From contig QCXZ01000137.1 in assembly GCA_025024175.1 (NCBI GenBank), positions 62,212,911-62,276,910 of the forward strand: a DNA stretch of 64,000 nucleotides, given 5' to 3'. The translations under genes were made by a program, and so were the position numbers. The DNA comes from Rhyzopertha dominica. Taxonomy: Eukaryota > Arthropoda > Insecta > Coleoptera > Bostrichidae. Each line of letters begins with the position of its first letter. Positions within the stretch are counted from its first letter, which is position 1. Below the pieces are notes generated by a model. That model was not told where the DNA came from. It worked only from the letters and a program-made list of their open reading frames with translations, and did not search any database. Below, piece after piece: positions 22,400 to 33,074 of this stretch.

Positions 22400-23720
22400 A
22401 TGGGATGACGTAGATACGTGTTTGCTTCTAGTTCTATTGCAAGCGGCGTATATTTTTCTGTTTTTGTGTATTTTCTTGTTCTATGAGTGTCTGTCGGTAT
22501 GGCTATGTCTATGAGATATAGTATTATAATATTAGTTTTATCTGTTGTATAGCAAGTAGTTTATACTGACTATTGTCTAATATGCTGCTCGATGTATTAT
22601 TAGTAATAAGGTGTCTCAGCGTCTGCTTGATGTAGAATTTTTGATACTGTGTTTTGTCGTAGGCAGTACCGGCTACAATCTTGCATCCTCATATGTATTC
22701 TACGTTTTCTTGTTGTTGGTGACATTATCGGCAAGAGTCATCCACCTGTGTATTTTTTGTACATGCTTTTGATAATTTCGTGTTGTCACTAGCTGATCTT
22801 AAATGGCTAACATAAAATGCTGCGTTTCTGGAAATAGTTTGCCTTTTTCAGCCACTGATGAGTGTCTTCTTTGCTAACGTTGTCATTTGCCTTGTGGAGT
22901 GACGTGTTTTTTTTCTCTCGAAAATATTTACGTAGCCCCTGTAATTGCGTTGCGTGAAGCACCTAAAAATCCAGGATGCTTCTTCCTCCATTTTCCCTTT
23001 CTATATTAAGTCTTTTTTGCATGAGTTGGGATAATGTTTGCTGTGCTTTATTAGTTCCGTTCTAGTTATAGTTATCGTTTGGATGTTCTTCAGATCTGTT
23101 TTAGGCCATTTATAATAATTCCAAATGAATAGGTCAGTGTAGGTGTTGCGAATGTGTTAATTGCTTTAAATAAGTTCCTAGTGTTTAGTTTGGTGTTTAA
23201 AATGAGTTTTAAACGGCTCTTGTTTTGCTGAGTGAGTGATATTTTTTATCGTAGTGTGATCTATTATGGTGTTTTGTTGAAATTCTAAATATTCCTACGT
23301 TTCATCTCTTTGTATATTATCTAGCGTTTGATTGTTGAGTGTTTGTGCCTTTAATTAATCTGCCCATTTCCCTTTTTCTATCACTAGCATTTTGCTAGTT
23401 TTCCGAACTCTAGTTCTATATATGACGTTATATCCTCTATCATCTTTAGGAGCCCATTAAAATGTGTTTTTGTAGATCGGTATATTTTAATATCGTTTAC
23501 GCATAACATTTTTTTAATTTTTGGTTATTTATAATTTTATAACATACGATGTATTATTTAATGCATTAAAAAATGGGTTCAAGCAGAAACAAAACTAAAG
23601 ACCACTGAGTGAATCACCCTGCAATATACCTCAATTGATGTTTACTTTCTCTGTGAAAGCTTCGGATGGTTGGAAGTATTTTAGATCTGCAATTCTTGTT
23701 CAGCTATGTGTGTAGTACTA
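22400..23720 (-). pseudogene. Non-LTR retrotransposon reverse transcriptase remnant
   Basis: Read on the minus strand, broken frames follow a reverse transcriptase and its C-terminal region. FQPSEAFTEKVNIN leads to GILQGDSLSGL (RT domain 4) and FCLNPFFNALN. Then come MLVIEKGKWAD, LEFQQNTI, IWNYYKWPKTDLKNIQT and RTELIKHSKHYPNSCKK. Further on, CR.CHQQQENVEYI.GC is the zinc-binding block near the end of R2-like and related elements, and SILDNSQYKLL follows. The FADD box is not readable. Numerous stops and frameshifts mean it is inactive. The clade (R2-like) is inferred from the QGDSLS and C-terminal C..C motifs. Confidence 0.65.
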
Positions 23721-25645
23721 AGCCAAAGACCTTTTTTATATTTTATAATGACATGCGTGCAGGTTTCTTTGGTGTTTTGCTGCTTGCTTTATAATAACAC
23801 TGTCTATTATTACAGCGATCTGTAATGAAATGTAAAAAATTAAGAGCATTAAGCACAAAGCTATGAACTTATTTAAAGTTTTAAGTATATAAATTTTGAT
23901 GTTTGCAATACAGTTATTATAGTTAGTCATATTTATGTTGCGGCAGCAGGCCAATTTCGTTTATCAGAATTCCGGGAAAATAGTTTATCGCGTTGAAAAC
24001 CGACTGCCAAAACGACAAATGAATTATCATTCTGTTAGCTCCCTATTATACGCGTTTCCATGATAACGTGCCAATGCCTACCCATCATGAGATACGAAAT
24101 GTAGAGTATATCTTTTAAAAACGATAACAGGTTATAATATAATTTATAAATAATGTTCAATATATTAATTGTGCATAAAGTTTTGTATGCATTGCAGGCA
24201 TAACTGATTTTTAAAGTCTGAGGCGCCAAAAAGGCGCTGTTATTATGCCCTTAGTACATAAATAACTATTATTCAGTACCCGTTGCTATAGCACACACAT
24301 TTTTTCCATAGGCAGACCTATTTATATAACTGAAAGAAAATTGCCTTACACCTAAAGGTAGACAAGGCTTCAGGATTAAGTAAGCAAGTAAGAAAATTGA
24401 AACTACTGGCGTTCAAAATTCATTTATGGTAATATTCTAATAGATATTCTACTAGTGTCAGAGAAAATCTTGAAGAGAATACGAGTTCTATAGTTTAAAA
24501 AATCTAGTATAAACATTATTGTATTACGGATATTTCAAAGTTTACAATTTTTATTGAAAATAAAAGTTAAAGCTGGTAATATGAACACATTGGGTATATT
24601 TAAATAAGAGTTAAAGAAAACATCATCAAACAAGCAATTTACTAAATCATTTTACTAAACATAAACAAGCTATGTTTATAATGAAACATAAAAATAATTG
24701 AGTAAATTCCAGAAGCGCAGCATTCTATCAAGATATTCGGCAGTGGTTTAACAGGTAATTACATCTCGCAGGGTAAGACATAAGCCGCCCAAACCGTTGT
24801 GGATGGGCGTCGCTGGCCAGCAACAGGTGACAAAGGTTCGTCAGGACAAAGCAACAATTGCTAAATAAAATGGGGTGCGCCCGCTCGTGCTATAATTCAT
24901 CCCTCGATCCGTGAAGGACGTTCGACGACGGCGACGTTCGCTTTGTCGAAGACGGGTACGGCAGGGCGTGAAAGCGGGAGCTGGATTGACTTGCTGAAAT
25001 GGTCACAAAGAGAAATTAGGCGTTGTCGAAAGGAATAGGCTGGCTTCAAAGAAAAAAACTTAACAGCAGCGAAAAATGGCTGTAACTTAAAAATGTGATG
25101 GGACTGACGGACTACCTTTTTGTCTTAATTGGCAGATGCCAAACGGATAGCGATAATTTAAGGTTTAATTTTCCTGACAAAAACGTATTGTATATTTTAA
25201 AAATGTTTGAGATGGATTAAATCAGTGTACATCTTCTTGACTCAATTACCTAAGGACGTCGGCGTCTCCGCTAATTTTCAGAGAAATTGTAAAAAAATAG
25301 CATTGTGGACTGCCACGGTATTATATATTTGAAAATACTACAAGTGCAACAAAAAGAGCTAACCTTCTTAATAACAGAGTAAACATTCTGATGAACAGCG
25401 ACATTTGCAGAACAATTACTGGTTGGTTAAGGTAGGACAGCGGATAGTGGCTATATCTTGGAAACTAATCACGCTTTTTTAAGGTCTTTTGCACCCTGGT
25501 TTATAGACAAAGTTATTATCTACAACTAATATTTTAAGAATTCCCATAACACTGTTCGCTCAGAATCGTATTGATAGATATGGAATTTTACTACTAATAG
25601 TAATACAATGCTGAATTTTTAGTGGTATGCTAGGGTATGTTCAAG
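23721..25645. other. Gene-less stretch
   Basis: A GC-richer island at 24770-25030 reads like decayed coding DNA but no family motif could be identified. The rest is AT-rich. Confidence 0.4.
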
Positions 25646-25715
25646 CACATCTATGAGTTACTAAGATATATTTAGTATACTTTATGACACGATAGTTCAG
25701 TCAGACCGCATCTCC

Positions 25716-26848
25716 GTTAAGTTAGCTCCCCCATGTTGAGCAATTTTTTTGAAAACGTTGCTCCAGATTGCCCTGAGATAGCTCCAGCTAGCTCCACTAT
25801 TAAAAAAGCTAGCTCCACCTTGCTTGAGTAGTTATAAGCTCATCATTTCGGGGGTGCTAACTTAACGTTATCCTCGTCATTGCCTCAAATCTGTTTCAAA
25901 ACCTAGCTCCAGCTAGCTCCTCTAAAGAGAAAGCTAGCTCCACTTTACTTGTATAGTTATAAGCTCATCATTTCGGGGGGTGCTAACTTAACGGTATCCT
26001 CGCCACTATTTCANATCTGTTTCTAAACCTAGCTCCAGGCAGCCCAGNGCTAGCTCCAGCTAGCTCCACTATAGNGAAAGCTACTGCATCTTACTTGAGT
26101 AGTTATAAGCTCATCATTTCGGGGGGTGCTAACTTAACGTTATCCTCGCCACTGTTTCAAATCTGTTTCAAAATCTAGCTCCAGGTAGCCCAGAGCTAGC
26201 TCCAGCTAGCTCCTCTAAAGAGAAAGCTAGCTCCACTTGTATAGTTATAAGCTCATCATTTCGGGGGGTGCTAACTTAACGCTATCCTCGCCACTATTTC
26301 AAATCTGTTTCTAAACCTAGCTCCAGGCAGCCCAGAGCTAGCTCCACTATAGAGAAAGCTACTGCATCTTACTTGAGTAGTTATAAGCTCATCATTTCGT
26401 GGGGTGCTAACTTAACGTTATCCTCGCCACTGTTTCAAATCTGTTTCAAAACCTAGTTCCAGGTAGCCCAGAGCTAGCTCCAGCAATCACCACTAAAGAG
26501 AAAGCTAGCTCCATCTTACTTGAGTAGTTATAAGCTCATCATTTCGGGGGGGGGGGGGTGCTAACATAACGATATCCTCGCCACTGTTTCAAATCTGTTT
26601 CAAAACCTAGCTCCAGGTAGTCCAGAGCTAGCTCCAGCTAGCTCCACTTTACTTNAATAGTTATAAGCTCATCGTTCCGGTGGGTGGTAACTGAACNTTA
26701 TCCTCGCCATTGCNTCAAATCTGTTTCAAAACCTAGCTCCAGGTAGCCCAGAGCTAGCTCCAGATGNCTGCACTAAAGAGAAAGCTAGCTCCACTTTACT
26801 TGAATAGTTATAAGCTCATCATTTCGGTGGACGGTAACTTAACGTTAT
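25716..26848 (+). repeat. Tandem array of about 145-bp units, plus orientation
   Basis: About eight units, each with ataagctcatcatttcg, ggtgctaacttaacg, ttatcctcgcc, atctgtttc and runs of agctagctcc. Units differ by small insertions, G-run length and point changes. Several ambiguous bases reflect assembly difficulty. Confidence 0.92.
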
Positions 26849-26850
26849 TA

Positions 26851-27211
26851 GAACAAAATTTTATTTTTAGCTTAGTTGAGTTGTCAACGTGGGTTGACCT
26901 GGCCCTTTTGAATGTAGGAACTTAAATTTTGGTAGCAATAGGGAATTTTATTTTTATCTATTAATATTGCGTCATATTTAAAACACTACACTCTTATGTA
27001 TACAAGATAGCAGATGGTTATGAAGGTATTGCTTACATTATTTCAGTTACTACACAGAATTAAGTTCTGACATGTGTATTATACCTACCAACCCCATCTA
27101 AACCCTTATCGCTTTTTCGACCTGCGATTCGGATGCCTAGGACACGCCCCCGCTGACTTTAATCGTTCGCGGTACAACCAACTTAACTAAGCGAAAAATA
27201 AATTTTTGTTC
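26851..27211. mobile_element. TA-flanked MITE at the satellite hinge
   Basis: This 361-bp element has 33-bp terminal inverted repeats with three mismatches, beginning gaacaaaattttattttt. TA flanks both sides (26849-26850 and 27212-27213). It is Tc1/mariner type with no coding frame. It sits exactly at the inner edge of the left array. Confidence 0.8.
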
Positions 27212-27710
27212 TACCATTTACTCATGTTTATTTACTTTAGAAATTGCGAATGTAAATGATCTGCAGACCTATAACAATAATATTTATTATTATTACATTA
27301 AGAGAAAAAGCTGAGAACACCCACATGGAGTTAAATTTTCATATCGATGCGACAAAATGGCGGAGCTAAATCTCAGGCATTTTTTTTTACAATTATGGAA
27401 ATTGGGATAGAGTGGGATATAGTGAAGTTAGCTCTGTGCAAGATGGAGCTAGGTTATGAAACAGATTTGAAACAGTGGCGAAGATAACGTTAAGTTATCA
27501 TCACCCGAAATGATGAGCTTATAACTACTCAAGCAAGGTGGAGCTAGCTTTTTTAATAGTGGAGCTAGCTAGAGCTATCTCAGGGCAATCTGGAGCAACG
27601 TTTTCAAAAAAATAGCTCAACATGGGGGAGCTAACTTAACGGAGATGCGGTCTGACTGAACTATCGTGTCATAAAGTATACTAAATATATCTTAGTAACT
27701 CATAGATGTG

Positions 27711-28750
27711 GGGCTAGCTTTCTCTATAATGCAGCCTGCTGGAACTAGCTCTGGGCTACCTGGAGCTAGGTTTTGAAACAGATTTGAAACAGTTTCGAGG
27801 ATAACGTTAAGTTAGCACCCCCGAAATGATGAGCTTATAACTACTCAAGTAAAGTGGAGCTAGCTTTCTATATAGTGGAGCTAGCTGGAACTAGCTCTAA
27901 GCTACCTGGAGCTAGATTTTGAAACAGATTTGAGAAAATGGCGAGGATAACGTTAAGTTAGCACCCACCGCAATGATGAGCTTATAACTATTCAAGAGAA
28001 GTGGAGCTAGCTTTCTCTTTAGTGGAGATAACTGGAGCTAGCTCTGGGCTACCTGGAGCTAGGTTTTGAAACAGATTTGAAACAGTGTCGAGGATAACAT
28101 TAAGTTAGCACCGCACGAAATGATTAGCTTATAACTACTCAAGTAAAGTGGAGCTAGCTTTCTATATAGTGGAGCTAGCTGGAGCTAGCTCTAGGCTACC
28201 TGGAGCTAGGTTTTGAAACAGATTTGAGGCAATGGCGAGGATAACGTTAAGTTAGCACCCACCGAAATGATGAGCTTATAACTATTCAGGTAAAGTGGAG
28301 CTAGCTTTCTCTTTAGTGGAGCTAGCTGGAGCTAGTCTGGGCTACCTGGAGCTAGGTTTTGAAACCGATTTGAAATAGTGGCGAGGATAACGTTCAGTTA
28401 GCACCCACCGAAATGATGAGCTTATAACTATTTAGGTAAAGTGGAGCTAGCTTTCTCTTTAGTGGAGCTAGCTGGAGCTAGCTCTGGGCTACCTGGAGCT
28501 AGGTTTTGAAACAGACTTGAAACAGTGGCGAGGATATCGTTAAGTTAGCACGCCCCCGAAATGATGAGCTTATAACTAATCAAGTAAGATGGAGCTAGCT
28601 TTCTCTGCAGTGGAGCTACCTGGAGCTAGGTTTTGAAACAGATTTGAAATAGTGGCGAGGATAGCGTTAAGTTAGCACCCCCCGAAATGATTAGCTTATA
28701 ACTATACAAGTACCTGGAGCTAGGTTTTTGAAACAGATTTGAGGCAACGG
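27711..28750 (-). repeat. Tandem array of about 145-bp units, minus orientation
   Basis: About seven further units of the same satellite in the opposite orientation, abutting the inverted-repeat structure at 27710. Shared blocks: gagcttataact, cgttaagttagcac, tttgaaacagat and gtggagctagc. The last unit is cut near 28750. Confidence 0.92.
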
Positions 28751-28987
28751 ACATCCAAGCGCAGTTTCAATCCAGAAAATTCAATAGATTACGTCGGTGA
28801 AATTCCCAACGAGGTGTCGTCAATAATAGTCAGAGGTCGGAGTAGTTTTTAGGTTCGATATTATACTTTTCAACGCAATATTTATTTTGTGAAATTTTAT
28901 AGCAGCTGTATTAGTTCCAGCAAGTGTCAATTTTGTGTTTTCCAAAACATGAACAATTTTTTAGCCATGGATAACTATTACGTTTAC

Positions 28988-30541
28988 TGTAACGATGTTA
29001 CAAACCTCAAGGCTTTAGTCAGGTTTCAGTCCGCGTCCGGTACTTTAATTCAGAGCCGCATAGATGGCGGTGAGGCCGTCTGCCGACAAATTCTCGCGCA
29101 AGGCAGTCTCACCACCACGAATAAGAGACCGCCGGTCCTCCGTTTGAATCAGTTGTGACCTACCAGGTGACAACAACAGGTGAGTGAGCCGAAGCGTAAA
29201 TAATATATCGCAGTGGCGTCCTTCCGCAAACTCCGACTCCGACCTTTCCCACTCCACTTTCTAGCTCTTGTCATCCGACCGTAGCCGTCGAGGCAGTCGC
29301 CTACGGAGTGCATACTGCATAGGTCGCTTTCCGTGTAGGCTGTACTCCGTGAGCGGCGTAGGGCGTTGGGTGTTTACTGCATAGGTCGCTTTCCGTGCAG
29401 GATATACCCGGCGAACTGCCTCTTGCCGTTCTTTTCTTGTCCGTCTCTTTCTAACCGTCGAGGCAGTCGCCTGCGAAGTGCATACTGCATAGGTCGCTTT
29501 CCGTGTAGGCTGTACTTCGCGAGCGGCGTAGGGCGTTGGGTGTTTACTGCATAGGTCGTTTTCCGTGCAGGATATACCCGGCGAACTGCCTCTTGCCGTT
29601 CTCTTCTGGTCCGTCTCTCTCTAACCGCTTGCGTAACCGTCGAGGCAGTCGCTTACGGAGTGTTTACTGCATAGGTCGTTTTCCGTGCAGGATATACCCC
29701 GTCAGTGGCGTAGGGCACTGGGTGTTTACTGTATAGGTCGCTTTCCGTGCAGGATATACCCGACGCCCTGTCTCACCGTTCTTTTCTGTCTGTTTACGTA
29801 ACCGCCCTTACATAACCGTACTGTTTTTCTTACTCTGTCATCCCTGATTGTTTCTCCCGCCCGCCTACCGACCACCGAACCCCGGCCACCTGTAAATAAG
29901 CTCACTCTTTCTAACCGCTTGCATCACTCCCACGTAACCACCGTTTGTTACATCATTCATTTTACGCAACCCCCGTTTGTTGCATCACTCACACCGTACC
30001 GCTTGTCACACCGTAGCCGTAATACCGTTAGTTGCATGTTGCTTAACCGTACCGCTTCGTAGCCGTTGTAATAGTTTGCCCGCTTGTATCACCGCACCGT
30101 TACATAACCACATAGCTTGACTGAAGCCTTGCATAAGGGAGGGGGATCCGTTGTATTGCCGCTGAATTAGGCTGTATTTAGTTTCTGCACAGATAATAAA
30201 TTGTGTCTTTTGGTAATCGTTGGTTTTCTTTTCTGTTCGTCACCGTCCGCACCCCGTAACACCTTTCTTTCAGCTTACGGCATCCACCCTCGGGGTCGTT
30301 CCCTGGAGTGCCGTTTCTCCACTGCAGCTGCCCTGGATTGTGTGCTAAGGGGGATAGCACACAGAGATCTGAGGAGCATACCTCAGTATAATAAAAAACT
30401 GGCGCCCGAGAAACCGTTCTGACGTCGAGTTTAGCGCTTACGTCATCACCGCACCGTTCCGTACCGCGTGTTACATAACCGTCCGCCCGTCCGCCTCCGA
30501 TCCGAAGACCGTTTAACCGCTCGCACCGTAAAGGCGTCACA
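28988..30541 (+). repeat. Left LTR
   Basis: This 1554-bp repeat is long for an insect gypsy element. It contains three tandem copies of a unit of about 170-180 bp starting gtcgaggcagtcgc (about 29286, 29456 and 29638), and shorter repeats of actgcataggtcg..ttccgtgcaggatatac. The downstream part is rich in gtaaccg and gcaccgt motifs. Differences from the right LTR seen by eye: c/t near 29222 and c/t near 29929. Confidence 0.95.
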
Positions 30542-30544
30542 TTT

Positions 30545-30560
30545 TGGCGCCCTACGAGCA
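30545..30560 (+). promoter_or_regulatory. Primer-binding site candidate
   Basis: tggcgccctacgagca begins three bases after the LTR end. TGGCGCC starts are typical tRNA-primer sites; the exact tRNA is not determined. Confidence 0.6.
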
Positions 30561-31250
30561 GGGACCGTTGTTACTTCGAGGAGGAGCCGGAATTACGTAA
30601 CCGTCATCGAACAGAAGATAACCGCCCCGTTTCCAGCGTCTCCGAGTTCACGCATGCGCGGAATTCGAAAATTCCGCTAGCGCCGCTTACCGTCGGATTT
30701 TCGAGTTCCATCAGGGAGTCCGCATAAGAAGATCGCTGGAAACCGACTCTCACCCCCGACCACCCCCTTGTTACGAAGTTGACTTTGGAACGTCGTAGCA
30801 TAGCCGTGTGACCCCTCCCGTCCGACTAAACCAAGGCCGCCGAATTGAATTCCGTCATCGCCGTCACCGTATTACGTAAGGGAACGGAGATCCGATTTTT
30901 CGCCGACTTCCCGTCGTCGGAGACCCGGCAAGTGGGTACTCGTTTCTGGCAAACCGGACCCGCTCTAGCGATTGGTAACATCAGATTGGACCGATTACGT
31001 AACACCAGGGACTTGGTGTTTTTGACCGACCCCGGAGGCCTATCGAGTGGGGGCTCGTTTCTCACAAGCAAGGCACCCCCCCATCGATCGCCGTAACCAG
31101 TTCCGGACTATTACGTAACCCGGAAGAGTTTGCGATTTTGACCGACTTCCTATTGCCCGAGACCAGCCGAGTGGGGACTCGTTTCTAACAAGTCGACGGT
31201 TCTCCGTCCAGTGCCATCATCAGTGAAGCCGAGAATACCGTCCCGAGCAG

Positions 31251-33074
31251 ATGGCTACCGGAGGACCTCCTGAAGAGACCCACATGGACGAAAGCGAGTC
31301 ATCCGACTCCGAGTCCACCGACACCCGTGTCAGCTGGGTGTACCGCCTCAAGAGGAACCAGCTGATACACGAACTACGGAAGCAGAAGCTCTCCACCGAA
31401 GGGGCCGTACAGGAGCTTCGCCAGCGGATGGTCCGACACCTCCGTCAAGAGGCTCCGTATCCCACCACCGTCCTGGTCCCCACCGTTGTATCAGCCCCCT
31501 CTCCGATCTACACCGTTTCCACCACGATGACGTCAACGACCACCGTCACCAGCACCTATAAAGGTCCGATACCCGCAGCTCTGGGGACAGTTACGTTCCA
31601 GCCATCGCAGAGGACAGTACCGATCCAGCTATCAGCCGAGGACCATTCACCGACCCAAACACCGCTGACGACAGTTACGTTCCAGCTATCGAAGAAGACA
31701 ATACCGACCCAACCACCGCTGACGACAGTTCCGTTCCAGCCACCGCAGGAATTAGTCACCAGCCATCCACCGCAGAAGTTACAACCGCAGCCTCGAGTCA
31801 CCAGTCCACCGACGTCACCGTTGTTAGGCTCTCCGGAGAGGGAAGCACCAAGCAAGCCACTGCGCCTGCCTAGGACTCTAACACCGGACCGAATCCCCAG
31901 ACCGCCGCCGAGCCAGACACAACCAGTAACCGACCCGCAGAGGAAAGTTGCGATCGGAGAGTTCTTCGACACACTCCTCCGAGGGACTAGCCCGCAGGAG
32001 CACCAGTTTCCACGGCACGAAGTAGCCAGTCCACCACATACCGAGCCGCCAGCAGCACGTAGTTCGCCGAAGAGAGGATTACTAGACATGAGCCTGGAAG
32101 ACCGACCGATGCCGACAGCCGTGCCAGGACCCAGTCAGGCTACGACACCGTTCCCGAATCCCACGAATACAGAGATGTATACTCCGACTCCAGCTCGCCG
32201 TGTCCGCATGCGCTCTGACCTGAAGCCACACCGCTGGGGAATCCACTTTGATGGATCCACCGACGGAGTAGCCTTCATAGAGCAGCTGCAAGACGTCATG
32301 GACCGATATGACGTCTCCCACGATGAAGCCATGCCGATTCTACCCGAGCTGTTATCCGGACTCGCCCTGGCCTGGTACCGTAACAACCGCCATGACTGGA
32401 GGGGCTGGGACGACTTCATCGCCGACTTCGAGGTTAATTTCTACCCGACCGACTTCAAGATCGACTTAGAGCGAGAGATAAGTCAACGGACCCAGAAGCC
32501 GCACGAAACCGCTCTAGAATACAGCACCGCTCTCCGTACGTTAATCCGCCGTCATGGAAATATGACACCGTCGCAAGAGCTGTACTGGCTACACCGGAAC
32601 ATGTTGCCAGAATACCGCATGTTCATCCGCCGCCAGGAGTGTGCCACCATTGCCAGTCTGCTGTCCGCCGCCAAAGAATTCGAGTCCCTCCGTCAGGACC
32701 AACCCCACCGCACCGCCAAGATGAGGAACGATGGACTACGACCCGAGATACCAGGAGAGCGCGGTGCTCCGTCGAGAAATCTACGGCCCGAAGAACCCCG
32801 TCCGAGAGAGGCACCACCGCCGAGAAACGACCAGTTCAGGGAGGATAACCGTCGAACCACACCGCCCAGACGACCGCCACCCGCACCCCAGCACCGGAAT
32901 AACCGTCCCGACCTCACCGACCGTATCGACGTAAGCCGGCCCGTTTGTTGGAGGTGTGGCCGAAACGGCCACTCACGTGACCAGTGTCAGAACCCCTTTG
33001 TGAAGTTCTGCTCTAGGTGTGGTCGCCGTGGGATTCTCTCCAGAGAATGCACCTGTCGATGCCCGGAAAACTAG
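31251..33074 (+). CDS. gag: gag-like polyprotein of gypsy element
   Basis: A 607-residue structural protein expected to form the cytoplasmic particle and bind the element RNA. Residues about 31-66 (YRLKRNQLIHELRKQ then LSTEGAVQELRQRM) form a SAP-like helix-turn-helix. Residues 75-320 are a long low-complexity Pro/Thr-rich region with repeats around PLTTVTFQ. Residues about 322-490 are the capsid-like retrotransposon gag domain (PHRWGIHFDG..ALAWYRN..FNVNFYPTDF-like pattern). The C-terminus has a canonical CCHC zinc knuckle at 566-579 (CWRCGRNGHSRDQC) and a second at 587-600 (CSRCGRRGILSREC) in which the His is replaced. The frame stops at 33074 just after the knuckles and overlaps the next frame by 58 bases, suggesting frameshifting. 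The start is the first ATG in frame, 709 bp after the LTR. Confidence 0.92.
   Translation: MATGGPPEETHMDESESSDSESTDTRVSWVYRLKRNQLIHELRKQKLSTEGAVQELRQRMVRHLRQEAPYPTTVLVPTVVSAPSPIYTVSTTMTSTTTVTSTYKGPIPAALGTVTFQPSQRTVPIQLSAEDHSPTQTPLTTVTFQLSKKTIPTQPPLTTVPFQPPQELVTSHPPQKLQPQPRVTSPPTSPLLGSPEREAPSKPLRLPRTLTPDRIPRPPPSQTQPVTDPQRKVAIGEFFDTLLRGTSPQEHQFPRHEVASPPHTEPPAARSSPKRGLLDMSLEDRPMPTAVPGPSQATTPFPNPTNTEMYTPTPARRVRMRSDLKPHRWGIHFDGSTDGVAFIEQLQDVMDRYDVSHDEAMPILPELLSGLALAWYRNNRHDWRGWDDFIADFEVNFYPTDFKIDLEREISQRTQKPHETALEYSTALRTLIRRHGNMTPSQELYWLHRNMLPEYRMFIRRQECATIASLLSAAKEFESLRQDQPHRTAKMRNDGLRPEIPGERGAPSRNLRPEEPRPREAPPPRNDQFREDNRRTTPPRRPPPAPQHRNNRPDLTDRIDVSRPVCWRCGRNGHSRDQCQNPFVKFCSRCGRRGILSRECTCRCPEN

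Larger units (their letters stand above)
25646..27710. mobile_element. Foldback-like inverted-repeat structure with satellite arms
   Basis: The two ends are near-identical inverted copies: 25646-25908 pairs with 27710-27449. The first 70 bp of the arm (from cacatctatgagttactaag to gaccgcatctcc) is unique sequence and the rest is satellite. The left arm then continues as a tandem array to 26848, while the right arm has only about one unit. A loop of about 570 bp contains a MITE. Long inverted repeats made of tandem subrepeats are the hallmark of foldback transposons, but no target duplication was found, so an inverted duplication of a satellite edge is also possible. Confidence 0.6.

Noticed and set aside
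24770..25030. GC-rich island suspected to be a transposase fossil
   Set aside because: Frames are broken and no catalytic or HTH motif could be identified.
25716..28750. Regular repeats considered as a CRISPR array
   Set aside because: The units are long (about 145 bp), degenerate and contiguous without spacers, in a eukaryotic context.
29366..29736. Two repetitive open frames in the left LTR (and their twins at 37118-37488)
   Set aside because: They arise from the tandem LTR modules, have identical repeated wording, and no protein motif.
30400..30420. tggcgcccgag inside the LTR as an alternative primer-binding site
   Set aside because: It is present in both LTRs, and the LTR limits are fixed by the ttac duplication, so it lies inside the repeat.
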